A stretch of 15,145 nt of DNA, taken from JBHHXR01 sp046757205 (GTDB lineage Bacteria > Pseudomonadota > Alphaproteobacteria > Rhodobacterales > Rhodobacteraceae). Under the pieces are notes generated by a model. The model worked only from the letters and a program-made list of their open reading frames with translations. It was not told the DNA's origin and searched no databases. Location: assembly GCA_046757205.1 (NCBI GenBank), contig JBHHXR010000063.1:1-15145 (forward strand), written 5' to 3'. A program made the translations under genes and the position numbers. Shown here one piece after another: positions 1 through 7,427 of this stretch. Each line of letters opens with the position of its first letter. Within the stretch, counting starts at the first letter, position 1.

Positions 1-1
1 T

Positions 2-115
2 ACCAAACTCCCCGATCGTCTAAAGGCTCCCGACCACTGGCCAGAGGAAGAACTCGACCCGGAGGAATTCCACAAACGCTGGGAAGCCTTCAAGAAACAA
101 GCCGCTTCAACCTGA
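2..115 (+). CDS. C-terminal end of an unrecognised protein (partial)
   Basis: An open frame enters from the left edge and stops with TGA at 113-115, leaving 37 residues. The tail is charged, with an acidic run (PEEELDPEEF) followed by a basic, helix-prone segment ending KKQAAST. It lies 51 bases upstream of serS on the same strand. The start is outside the window and I do not recognise the family. In many alphaproteobacteria the gene before serS is tatC, but this tail does not look like TatC, and tatABC lies elsewhere in the window. That it is coding is inferred from the clean frame, the strand shared with serS and the sensible stop position. Confidence 0.5.
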   Translation, partial: TKLPDRLKAPDHWPEEELDPEEFHKRWEAFKKQAAST

Positions 116-166
116 CCGCGAAATCCGCCATAACCCGCCAAACCCGAATCCAGCAGTGGCTTACCC

Positions 167-1459
167 ATGCACGACATCCGCCTGATCCGCGATAACCCGG
201 AAGCCTTCGACGCCGCCATGACGCGGCGCGGCATCGCGCCGGTGGCCGCCGAAATCCTCGCGCTCGACGCCGCAAGGCGGGCGAAAATCCTCGCCGCCGA
301 GGAGGCGCAGGCGGCGCGCAACGCCGCCTCCAAACAGGTCGGCGCGGCCAGGGCGAAGGGCGACACCGCGGAGTTCGAGCGCCTGCGCGCGCTTCTGGCC
401 GAGAAGAAGGATCAGATCGCCCGGCTCGACGAGGAAGCCAAGGCCGAGGACGCGCGCCTGCAGGACCTGCTCGCCGGCCTGCCCAACCTGCCGCATGACG
501 ACGTGCCCGACGGCGAAGACGAAACCGACAACGTGGAGCTTCGCCGCTGGGGCACGCCGCCGAACTTGCCCTTCGATCCCAGGGAGCATTTCGAGGTGCC
601 GGCCGCCGCCCGGGGCATGGATTTCGAAACCGCCGCGAAGCTTTCGGGTTCGCGCTTCGTCATCCTCAAGGGCGCCATGATCCGCCTGCACCGGGCGCTG
701 GCGCAGTTCATGCTCGACACCCACACCGAAAAAAACGGCCTGACCGAGGTCTGGACGCCGGTGCTCGTTCGTTCCGAGGCCATGTTCGGCACCGGGCAGT
801 TGCCGAAATTCGCCGAGGACAGCTACCAGACCACCAACGGCTGGTGGCTGATCCCGACCTCCGAAGTGACGCTGACCAACATGGTGGCGGGCAAGATATT
901 GCCGGAGGCCGAGCTGCCGATCCGCGTCACCGCGCATTCGCAATGCTTCCGCTCGGAAGCGGGCAGTGCCGGCAAGGACACCACCGGCATGCTGCGCCAG
1001 CACCAGTTCGAAAAGGTCGAGATGGTGTCGATCACCCACCCCGACGAAAGCCGCGCCGAGCTGGAACGCATGACAAGATGCGCCGAGGGGATACTGGAAG
1101 CGCTCGACATCCCCTACCGCACCATCGTGCTCTGCACCGGCGACATGGGTTTCGGCGCGCGGCGCACCCACGACGTGGAGGTCTGGCTGCCCGGCCAGAA
1201 CACCTATCGCGAAATTTCGTCCTGTTCGGTCTGCGGCGATTTCCAGGCCCGGCGGATGAACGCCCGTTTCCGCCCCGAAGAGGGCGGCAAGCCGGAATTC
1301 GTCCACACGCTCAACGGCTCCGGCCTCGCCGTCGGCCGCTGCCTGATCGCGGTCATCGAGAACTGCCAGCAGGCGGACGGCTCCATCGTCATCCCGGAAG
1401 TGCTCCACCCCTACATGCGCGGCAAGACGCGGATCGGGGCGGACGGCTCACTCTCCTGA
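167..1459 (+). CDS. serS: Seryl-tRNA synthetase (SerRS)
   Basis: Charges tRNA-Ser with serine in the cytosol. At 430 aa it is full length for bacterial SerRS. The N-terminal region (about residues 1-110) is the tRNA-binding arm, rich in Ala, Glu, Lys and Arg as expected for the long antiparallel coiled coil. The class II catalytic core follows: the TSE motif at T231-S232-E233 (serine recognition), motif 2 starting F261-R262-S263-E264, and motif 3 at G384-SGLAVGR-R391. The ATG at 167 gives the family's usual beginning (MHDIRLIRDNP), although no strong Shine-Dalgarno is visible before it. It starts the + strand cluster. Its usual partner surE is displaced by about 1.8 kb because a glutamate synthase-like gene lies between them. 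Identification is very secure. Confidence 0.98.
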   Translation: MHDIRLIRDNPEAFDAAMTRRGIAPVAAEILALDAARRAKILAAEEAQAARNAASKQVGAARAKGDTAEFERLRALLAEKKDQIARLDEEAKAEDARLQDLLAGLPNLPHDDVPDGEDETDNVELRRWGTPPNLPFDPREHFEVPAAARGMDFETAAKLSGSRFVILKGAMIRLHRALAQFMLDTHTEKNGLTEVWTPVLVRSEAMFGTGQLPKFAEDSYQTTNGWWLIPTSEVTLTNMVAGKILPEAELPIRVTAHSQCFRSEAGSAGKDTTGMLRQHQFEKVEMVSITHPDESRAELERMTRCAEGILEALDIPYRTIVLCTGDMGFGARRTHDVEVWLPGQNTYREISSCSVCGDFQARRMNARFRPEEGGKPEFVHTLNGSGLAVGRCLIAVIENCQQADGSIVIPEVLHPYMRGKTRIGADGSLS

Positions 1460-1528
1460 CGATCACGCCCGTTGCGGTCCGGCCGTCGGCCATCCGGAAG
1501 CAAACCAGGCACAGAGAACGAGGAACCG

Positions 1529-3139
1529 ATGCAGAAAATTCCAGTGGCCGATTTCGCCGCACTGGAGGATCGCAAGCCGCAGCACGCGCTGGTCGGCAAC
1601 GTCGACCTCGTCGTGGCCCGCTTCGACGACGAGGTTTCGGTCTTCTACGGCCGCTGCCTGCACCGCGGCGCCCTGATGGCCGACGGGTTCGTCCGCGGTC
1701 GCAACCTCATATGCGGCGTGCACTATTGGGATTACCGGCTCGATTCCGGTGTCTCCGAATACAACAATGCCGAAGCCCTGCCGAAGTTTTCCTCGTGGGT
1801 CAAGGACGGCAAGGTACTGGTCGACGAAGACGAGATCGTCGCCTGGGAACGCAAGAACCCGCAGCCCTTCAATCGCAGCGCCTATCTCGGCGCTTACGCC
1901 GACACCAGCCACGGCACCGAAGAGGAACCGTACAACGACCTGATCCAGGGTTACGCGCGGCAGGGGCTTTCGCGCACCGGCCATCATGGCCGGATCGAGG
2001 CCATGGGGGTCCCCCGCAACACCTTACCCGACTGGGACGACATCCAGATTCTGACCGCCCAGCTGCACCGCGCGCCGCTGCTCGACGACGCGGCCGTGGG
2101 CACCGACGTCGTGATCGGCCCAGGGGCGCGAAAACCGCTCCGCCTCGATATCCCGCTTTTCGTCTCCGACATGAGCTTCGGCGCGCTTTCGGAACCGGCG
2201 AAGATCGCCCTTGCCCGCGGGGCTGAACTGGCCGGTACCGGCATCTGCTCTGGAGAGGGCGGCATGCTGCCCGACGAGCAGCAGGCGAATTCGCGGTATT
2301 TCTACGAACTTGCCTCGGCCCGGTTCGGTTTTAGCTGGGACAAGCTGGAAAGGGTCCAAGCGTTCCATTTCAAGGGCGGCCAGGGCGCGAAGACCGGCAC
2401 CGGCGGCCACTTGCCCGGCGCCAAGGTCAAGGGGCGCATCGCCGAAGTGCGCGGCCTGGCGGAAGGCCAGCCCGCCGTTTCCCCGTCGCGGTTTCCGGAC
2501 TGGACCGAGCCCGCACAAATCCGCGAATTCGCCGACGAAGTCCGCGAAAGAACCGGTGGCATCCCGATCGGATACAAACTATCCGCCCAACATATCGAGA
2601 AGGACATCGACGCGGCGCTGGAAGTCGGCGTCGACTATATCATTCTCGACGGCCGGGGCGGCGGCACCGGCGCCGCGCCGATCATCTTTCGCGACAACAT
2701 CTCGGTGCCGACGATCCCGGCGCTGGCGCGGGCAAGGCGGCATCTGGACGCGGCTGGTAGCAAGGACGTCACGCTGGTCATCACCGGCGGTCTGCGAAAG
2801 CCCGCGGACTTCGTGAAGGCGCTGGCACTGGGCGCCGACGCCGTTGCGGTGGCCAATTCCGCCATGCAGGCCGTTGGCTGCATCGCCATGCGGGCCTGTC
2901 ATACCAACAACTGCCCGGTCGGCATCGCCACCCAGAAACCGCATCTGGTAAGCCGGCTGGACATCGAGAAATCGGCGCGCCGCCTGCAGAAATTCTTCGC
3001 CGCTTCGGCGGAACTGATGCAGGTCATGGCGCGTGCCTGCGGTCATGACCATCTGTCGAAATTCACGGCCGACGACCTGACCACGTGGCGGCGGGAAATG
3101 GCTGACCTCTCGGGCGTCGCCTTCGGCGGCCTGTCATGA
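1529..3139 (+). CDS. Rieske [2Fe-2S] / FMN-binding glutamate synthase domain fusion protein
   Basis: A 536-aa two-domain protein. Residues 1-105 form a Rieske-type domain with the ligand pairs C43-x-H45 and C62-x2-H65. After a linker, residues ~175-520 form the glutamate synthase FMN barrel: M215-SFGALS, S241-GEGG, K282-GGQGAK and the glycine-rich D374-GRGGGTG. The three cysteines of the glutamate synthase [3Fe-4S] motif are present (C451, C457, C462, ending NNCPVGIATQ). There is no glutamine amidotransferase domain and no GltD-like reductase next to it. Such stand-alone domains occur in archaeal-type glutamate synthase and N-methylglutamate synthase subunits. Here the Rieske domain may feed electrons to the FMN, which is inference. 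The ATG at 1529 is preferred over one at 1472 because an AGGA element lies just before it. The true substrate cannot be told. Confidence 0.88.
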   Translation: MQKIPVADFAALEDRKPQHALVGNVDLVVARFDDEVSVFYGRCLHRGALMADGFVRGRNLICGVHYWDYRLDSGVSEYNNAEALPKFSSWVKDGKVLVDEDEIVAWERKNPQPFNRSAYLGAYADTSHGTEEEPYNDLIQGYARQGLSRTGHHGRIEAMGVPRNTLPDWDDIQILTAQLHRAPLLDDAAVGTDVVIGPGARKPLRLDIPLFVSDMSFGALSEPAKIALARGAELAGTGICSGEGGMLPDEQQANSRYFYELASARFGFSWDKLERVQAFHFKGGQGAKTGTGGHLPGAKVKGRIAEVRGLAEGQPAVSPSRFPDWTEPAQIREFADEVRERTGGIPIGYKLSAQHIEKDIDAALEVGVDYIILDGRGGGTGAAPIIFRDNISVPTIPALARARRHLDAAGSKDVTLVITGGLRKPADFVKALALGADAVAVANSAMQAVGCIAMRACHTNNCPVGIATQKPHLVSRLDIEKSARRLQKFFAASAELMQVMARACGHDHLSKFTADDLTTWRREMADLSGVAFGGLS

Positions 3140-3286
3140 AGCCTGCACCGCGTTCGCGCGCCTGGCCGCCCCCTGCCGGCCGCGCGAGCCATCGTTCAGC
3201 CGGCCCGCACGCATCCCGCACATCGCGCATGGACCCCCGCCACCCTATCCGCTAAACCGCAGGCCAAACGGGCACAAGGGGCGGGC

Positions 3287-4069
3287 ATGCGCATTCTCAT
3301 CACCAACGACGACGGCATCTCGGCGCCGGGGCTGGCCGCTGCCGAGACGATCGCCGCCGAACTGGCGGGGCCCGACGGCGAGGTCTGGGTCGTGGCGCCC
3401 GCCTTCGAGCAGTCCGGCGTGTCGCACTGCATCTCCTACATCCGGCCGATGCGCATCGAGAAGCTCGGCGAGCGGCGCTTCGCGGTCGAGGGTTCGCCCG
3501 CCGACTGCGTGCTCGCCGGTCTCCACGACGTGCTGCCCGACAGCCCGCCCGACCTCGTGCTGTCCGGCGTCAACCGCGGCCACAACGTGGCCGAGGACAC
3601 GCTCTATTCCGGCACCATCGGCGGCGCCATGGAAGGCGCGCTGCAGGGCGTCCGCTCGATCGCCATGTCGCAGTATTACGGTCCCGGCACTACCGGCGGC
3701 GACCCGTTCGACGCCGCCCGCGCCCACGGCGCCGGCATCTGCCGCGCGCTGTGGGATGCCGCGCCGTGGCACGAGGCGCCCTACGGCGTTTTCTACAACG
3801 TCAACTTTCCGCCCGTCGCCGCGGCGGATATCAGCGGCTGCAAGGCCACCGTTCAGGGCCGCCGGCCGCATTCCACGTTCGGCGTCAGGCCGCAGGTGGC
3901 GCCGAACGGCCGCCGCTTCCTGTGGCTGACCCACGGCGAGGGCAACGCCAATACCGACCCCGGCACCGACGCGCGCGAAGCCTCCGACGGCTACATCACG
4001 GTAACCCCGCTGCGCGCCGATCTCACCGCACGCTCTCTTGTCGCGGCGGTGTCGGCTGCCTTAGAATGA
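3287..4069 (+). CDS. surE: 5'/3'-nucleotidase SurE (survival protein)
   Basis: A metal-dependent nucleoside monophosphate phosphatase, linked in other bacteria to stationary-phase survival together with Pcm. At 260 aa it has normal length. The N-terminal ILITNDDG motif gives metal ligands D8 and D9. S43 (in EQSGVSH) and N96 (in SGVNRGHN) are the other expected ligands, and the conserved YSGTIGGAMEG stretch starts at Y107. All active-site positions look intact. The start ATG is at 3287, after a GGGGCGGG run that may serve as a Shine-Dalgarno. It follows the Rieske fusion gene after 147 bases and precedes pcm by 26 bases, so surE and pcm are probably cotranscribed. Confidence is very high from motifs and context. 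Confidence 0.97.
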   Translation: MRILITNDDGISAPGLAAAETIAAELAGPDGEVWVVAPAFEQSGVSHCISYIRPMRIEKLGERRFAVEGSPADCVLAGLHDVLPDSPPDLVLSGVNRGHNVAEDTLYSGTIGGAMEGALQGVRSIAMSQYYGPGTTGGDPFDAARAHGAGICRALWDAAPWHEAPYGVFYNVNFPPVAAADISGCKATVQGRRPHSTFGVRPQVAPNGRRFLWLTHGEGNANTDPGTDAREASDGYITVTPLRADLTARSLVAAVSAALE

Positions 4070-4095
4070 CCCCAGCACGGGGAGAGTGCGCCGCG

Positions 4096-4755
4096 ATGTC
4101 CAGCCCGATGTTTCCTGCCGATCACGACGAACGCCAGATGCGCTTCGTGTTCGGCCTGCGCAGCCAGGGCGTCACCGACAAGGCGGTGCTGGAGGCGCTG
4201 GAGGCGACCCCGCGCGCCGAGTTCCTCGAAGGCATCTTCCGCGACCGCGCCTACGATGACGTGCCGCTGCCGATCGCCTGCGGGCAGACCATCAGCCAGC
4301 CCACCGTGGTCGGGCTGATGACCCAGGCGCTGAAGCTCGACCGCCGCTGCAAGGTGCTCGAGGTCGGCACCGGCTCGGGCTACCAGGCGGCGATCCTGGC
4401 GCGGCTGGCGCGCCGGGTCTACACCATCGAAAGGCATCGCTCGCTGGCCCGCAAGGCGGCCGGGACGCTCGAGCGTCTGGGCCATACCAATGTCACCGTG
4501 ATCACCGGCGACGGCTCGCTCGGCCTGCCGGAGCAGGCGCCCTTCGACCGCATCATCATCACCGCGGCCGCCGAGGACCCGCCTGCCAACCTGCTGGCGC
4601 AACTGCGCGAAGGCGGCATCATGGTGCTTCCCGTGGGCCAGTCCGACGCCGTGCAGCACCTGATCAAGGTGACGAAAACGCCCGAGGGTTTTGAGTACAA
4701 GGAACTGTTGCCGGTCCGCTTCGTGCCGCTGGTGGAGGGCGTGGCGGAGGATTGA
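4096..4755 (+). CDS. pcm: Protein-L-isoaspartate O-methyltransferase
   Basis: Repairs damaged proteins by SAM-dependent methylation of L-isoaspartyl residues. The protein is 219 aa. It shows the family's GQTIS motif (G63-S67) and the SAM-binding motif I LEVGTGSGYQA (about residues 88-98), followed by a typical Rossmann methyltransferase core and the usual C-terminus ending in LLPVRFVPLVEG. I chose the ATG at 4096 because a GGGGAGAG Shine-Dalgarno lies at 4080-4087. An in-frame ATG at 4066 overlaps the surE stop (ATGA) and would add ten residues. It pairs with surE, as in many proteobacteria. A diverged relic of a second pcm 3' end lies about 235 bases downstream. Confidence 0.95.
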   Translation: MSSPMFPADHDERQMRFVFGLRSQGVTDKAVLEALEATPRAEFLEGIFRDRAYDDVPLPIACGQTISQPTVVGLMTQALKLDRRCKVLEVGTGSGYQAAILARLARRVYTIERHRSLARKAAGTLERLGHTNVTVITGDGSLGLPEQAPFDRIIITAAAEDPPANLLAQLREGGIMVLPVGQSDAVQHLIKVTKTPEGFEYKELLPVRFVPLVEGVAED

Positions 4756-4872
4756 AGGCGGGGGACTTCGCCGTCCGTCCCGCGGATGTTGCTGCCGAGG
4801 GTCCCGGCGCGGGGCCGGCCCGAAGGCAGCGGGCCGACGGGCACGGCCTGCACCCGATCCCGACCACCGTGA

Positions 4873-4894
4873 GCCGGGCGGGCACCCGCCCGGC
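4873..4894. repeat. GC-rich perfect palindrome in the pcm-nlpD gap
   Basis: GCCGGGCGGG and its exact reverse complement CCCGCCCGGC are separated by two bases, so a stem of 8-10 bp is possible. No T-tract follows on either strand, so it is not a classical intrinsic terminator. The rest of the 384-base gap between pcm and nlpD contains only the pcm relic and the short region before nlpD. I see no other gene in it. Confidence 0.5.
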
Positions 4895-4989
4895 GCCTTC
4901 GGCCTGATTCGGGGCGGACCGGCGCGCCGGAACCTTGTCCGTCTTGCGCTCAAAGCGGCCGTTGCCCGAAACGAGAGCCGCCACCCCCG

Positions 4990-5079
4990 ATTAAGGCTAT
5001 TAAAACTCCCGGCAAAATCGCGTATAAGGAATTGCTGCCGGTCCGCCGCGTGCCGCCCGCCGAGGGCGCCTCTGGCGAC
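4990..5079 (+). pseudogene. Relic of a second pcm 3' end
   Basis: Read in the frame of nlpD, this stretch gives IKAIKTPGKIAYKELLPVR followed by RVPPAEGASGD. The pcm C-terminus reads IKVTKTPEGFEYKELLPVR followed by FVPLVEGVAED. The match covers about 30 codons and begins abruptly at the IK pair; nothing upstream resembles pcm. Within the shared eight-residue block YKELLPVR the two copies differ at three bases, all synonymous (TAC/TAT, CTG/TTG, TTG/CTG). The frame stays open from 4873 into nlpD. It has no start of its own and cannot encode a methyltransferase, so it is a fragment. Whether it is left from an old tandem paralogue or came by recombination is open. Confidence 0.7.
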
Positions 5080-5139
5080 CGCGCAGACGACAGACCCGGA
5101 AAACCGGGCGCGGGCAGGTACTTATTGGGGCAAGGGACG

Positions 5140-6285
5140 ATGACATCTCTCGGTTTTGGCCACACGGCGCGGGCACTCCTCGCGGGCGCCGCGATTCTTC
5201 CGGTTGCCGGCTGCAGCGGCGGCGGGCCGTTCGGCGGCGGCCAGCAGCGCGCGCTGGTGGTGCAGACGGCGCCGCGCCCGGAACCGGACGCGCGCGGTGT
5301 CATCACCTACCCGACATACCAGGTGGTGGTGGCCCGCGACGGCGACAGCGTCGCATCGATCGCCGGCCGGCTCGGGATCCAGGCGGATGCGCTCGGGCGC
5401 CGCAACGGCCTGCCGGTGGACTACCGCCCGCGCGGCGGCGAATTGCTGGCCCTGCCGCAAAACGTAGGCGGGACGCTGGCGGGAACCGACACCCGCTGGA
5501 CGCCGGAACTCGCTGCCAGCGCGATCGAGCAATCGGGCGCGGCGGCCGGCACGCCGTTTTCCGGCGGTTCCGGACCGCAGGGCGCGGTCGAGCCCATGCG
5601 CCACACCGTCCGGGCCGGCGAAACAGCGTTCTCCATCGCCCGCAAGTACAACGTCTCGGTCACCGCGCTGGCCTCGTGGAACGGCCTCGACCAGAAGCTT
5701 TCGGTACGTGCCGGGCAGGTGCTGCTGATCCCGGTGCCCGCCGCGCGCCGCACCGCCGCGGCGGCTGCCACCGCGGAAGTGACCACCACCACCATTGCCG
5801 AAGCGCCGGGAACCGGCTCGAGCGTCACACCGCCGCCGAGCGCGGTCAAACCGCTGCCGAAGGACATCAAACCGGCAACACCGCCCGAGCCCGCCGATCT
5901 CGGCCAGTTCCGCACCGCTTCGTCGGGCGGCCAGTTCCTCGCCCCGGTTCCGGGCAATATCGTCAAACCGTATTCGCAGGGGCGCGGCAGTGCGCGCAAC
6001 CCCGGCGTCGATTTCGCGGCCACCAAGGGAACCACGGTCAAGGCCGCGGACGCCGGCGAGATCTGGATCATCACGAAGACGGAAACCCTGGGAGATATCG
6101 TGGTGATCCGCCACCGCGACAATCTGCTGACCGTCTACGGCCGGGTGTCGGGGATCACCGTCAAGAAAGGCCAGAAAGTCAAACGCGGCCAGAAAATCGC
6201 CATCGTCGCCGGCGGCAGGAACCCGTCGCTGCATTTCGAGGTCCGCCGCGGCACCGAGGCCATCGACCCGATGCCGTTCCTGTAG
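5140..6285 (+). CDS. nlpD: NlpD-like lipoprotein: two LysM domains and a degenerate LytM (M23) domain
   Basis: A 381-aa cell-envelope protein. The N-terminus is a lipoprotein signal with lipobox V22-A23-G24-C25. A first, weaker LysM domain spans about residues 60-106, a clear second one (starting HTVRAGETAFSIA) about 155-199, then a Pro/Thr/Ala-rich linker, and a C-terminal M23/LytM domain from about 265 to the end. The LytM zinc site is not intact: the first His position is N287 (NPGVD), the catalytic His position after the Tyr is R335 (YGR), and the HxH motif reads S363-L-H365. This resembles E. coli NlpD/EnvC, which activate amidases instead of cutting peptidoglycan. The start ATG at 5140 follows an AAGGGA Shine-Dalgarno. 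The surE-pcm-nlpD order supports the name. Confidence 0.9.
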   Translation: MTSLGFGHTARALLAGAAILPVAGCSGGGPFGGGQQRALVVQTAPRPEPDARGVITYPTYQVVVARDGDSVASIAGRLGIQADALGRRNGLPVDYRPRGGELLALPQNVGGTLAGTDTRWTPELAASAIEQSGAAAGTPFSGGSGPQGAVEPMRHTVRAGETAFSIARKYNVSVTALASWNGLDQKLSVRAGQVLLIPVPAARRTAAAAATAEVTTTTIAEAPGTGSSVTPPPSAVKPLPKDIKPATPPEPADLGQFRTASSGGQFLAPVPGNIVKPYSQGRGSARNPGVDFAATKGTTVKAADAGEIWIITKTETLGDIVVIRHRDNLLTVYGRVSGITVKKGQKVKRGQKIAIVAGGRNPSLHFEVRRGTEAIDPMPFL

Positions 6286-6340
6286 CCGGACCTCGGGCCT
6301 TCGCGGCACCGTATCGGCCCACGATTTCCCTCGGCAAACT

Positions 6341-6372
6341 GTCCCGGCCTCGCGCCGGGACCTCTATTTTTT
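6341..6372 (+). terminator. Intrinsic terminator after nlpD
   Basis: A perfect 8-bp GC-rich stem, GTCCCGGC (6341-6348) and GCCGGGAC (6354-6361), encloses the five-base loop CTCGC. Six T residues follow at 6367-6372. It lies 55 bases past the nlpD stop, on the correct strand to end the serS-to-nlpD transcript. Confidence 0.85.
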
Positions 6373-6418
6373 GCGATAGAGCATGACGAGTTTACCTGGA
6401 AACATATCCGGTTATCCC

Positions 6419-6510
6419 GCCCGGGTCGCTCGCGGCCCGGGCTGCGCCTGCCTGCCCCTCGGTAGGCGCAGTTGCGCCAGCCCGGGCAAGCGCAGCCCTG
6501 TGGTCGGGGC
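6419..6510. repeat. Hairpin-rich intergenic repeat element, copy 1
   Basis: This block lies between the convergent nlpD and DUF815 genes. It contains three GCCCGGG/CCCGGGC arms (6419-6425, 6435-6442, 6480-6487). An inner 8-bp stem is formed by CTGCGCCT (6442-6449) and AGGCGCAG (6464-6471). The arms GCCCGGGCT (6435-6443) and AGCCCGGGC (6479-6487) can close an outer stem. The order of motifs, from GCCCGGG through GCCCCT, GGCGC and GCGCC to CCCT-TGGTCGG, matches a second block at 11656-11744. It is probably a dispersed non-coding element of the genome. A further 7-bp stem, TCACCTT/AAGGTGA (6513-6531), follows without a T-tract. Confidence 0.65.
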
Positions 6511-6569
6511 AGTCACCTTTCATGAAGGTGATTCCGACTTTGGGCATCCCGGTCTGGATCCCGCGCCTC

Positions 6570-7427
6570 TCAGATATTCAGCGCCACGCCACGCCTTCCG
6601 GCCAGATCGGTGACGTACTGCCACGCCACCCGGCCCGAGCGGGCGCCGCGCGTCTGCTGCCACTCGATGGCCTCGGCGCGCAGATCGGCGTCGGATATCT
6701 CGATGCCGAGCGCGTCGCAATACCCCCGGATCATCGCCAGGTATTCGCCCTGCGAGCACGGGTGGAAGCCGAGCCACAGCCCGAAGCGGTCCGACAGCGA
6801 CACCTTCTCCTCGGTCGCCTCGGAGGGGTTGATCGCCGAAGAGCGCTCGTTCTCGATCATGTCGCGCGGCATCAGGTGCCGGCGGTTCGACGTGGCGTAG
6901 AACACCACGTTGTCCGGCCGCCCCTCGATGCCGCCGTCGAGGATCGCCTTGAGCGACTTGTAATGGCTGTCGTCATGATCGAACGAAAGGTCGTCGCAAA
7001 ACAGCAGGAACCGCTTTTCCACCCCGCGCAGCCGGTTCAGCAGCCGCCCGATCGACGGCAGGTCCTCGCGCAGGATCTCGATCAGCACCAGCATGCCGGA
7101 AGCCGCCGCTCCGGCTTCGGCGTGCACCGCCTTCACCAGCGAGGACTTGCCCATGCCGCGGGCGCCCCACAGCAGCACGTTGTTGGCCGGCAGCCCGGCC
7201 GCGAATTGCCGCGTGTTGGCCAGAAGCGTGTCGCGCGCCCGGTCGATCCCTACCAGCAGCCCCAGCCCGATCCGGTTGACGCGCGCCACCGGTACCAGCC
7301 GGTCGGGCCCGGTCTGCCAGACGAAAGCTTCCGCCGCGTCGAAATCGACATTCGTGTGATCGGCCGGCGATATCCGCTCCAGCGCTTCGGCGATCCGCAC
7401 CAGCGCGTCGGCCGCGCGTTTCTTCAC
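6570..7427 (-). CDS. DUF815-family P-loop ATPase
   Basis: A 285-aa AAA-like ATPase of the DUF815 family, whose cellular role is not established. The Walker A motif is G88-ARGMGKSS, Walker B is LLFCDD ending at D145-D146, and a sensor-like Asn is N181 in ATSNRRHL. The conserved DRFGLWLGFHP stretch lies in the C-terminal part. Translation starts with GTG, which overlaps the tatC stop by four bases (GTGA on the - strand, 7424-7427), so it is almost certainly coupled to tatC. In other alphaproteobacteria DUF815 genes often sit near nlpD and the Sec or Tat genes. Here the gene is convergent with nlpD and is the last gene of the tat operon. Confidence 0.93.
   Translation of the reverse strand: MKKRAADALVRIAEALERISPADHTNVDFDAAEAFVWQTGPDRLVPVARVNRIGLGLLVGIDRARDTLLANTRQFAAGLPANNVLLWGARGMGKSSLVKAVHAEAGAAASGMLVLIEILREDLPSIGRLLNRLRGVEKRFLLFCDDLSFDHDDSHYKSLKAILDGGIEGRPDNVVFYATSNRRHLMPRDMIENERSSAINPSEATEEKVSLSDRFGLWLGFHPCSQGEYLAMIRGYCDALGIEISDADLRAEAIEWQQTRGARSGRVAWQYVTDLAGRRGVALNI

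Noticed and set aside
161..1408. 415-aa open frame antisense to serS
   Set aside because: Its span is covered by serS, whose motifs are unmistakable. The antisense product is low-complexity, as expected from GC-rich codon bias on the opposite strand.
844..2226. 460-aa + strand frame bridging serS and the Rieske fusion gene
   Set aside because: It is an Arg/Pro/His-rich out-of-frame reading of two real genes with no recognisable domain.
4800..4895. Possible third, inverted copy of the hairpin-rich element
   Set aside because: The reverse strand shares TCGGGTGCA-like stretches with copy 2, but similarity is patchy and not above what such GC-rich sequence could give by chance.
5122..6309. 395-aa open frame antisense to nlpD
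   Set aside because: The + strand frame has a lipobox, LysM domains and a LytM domain. The antisense frame shows only Arg/Gly/Ala-rich sequence.
6541..6570. Remnant of another palindrome family (GCATCCCGGTCTGGATCCCGCG)
   Set aside because: It faintly resembles dispersed 'TCCCGG...GGATCCCG' repeats, but no clear stem or second copy is present in the window.
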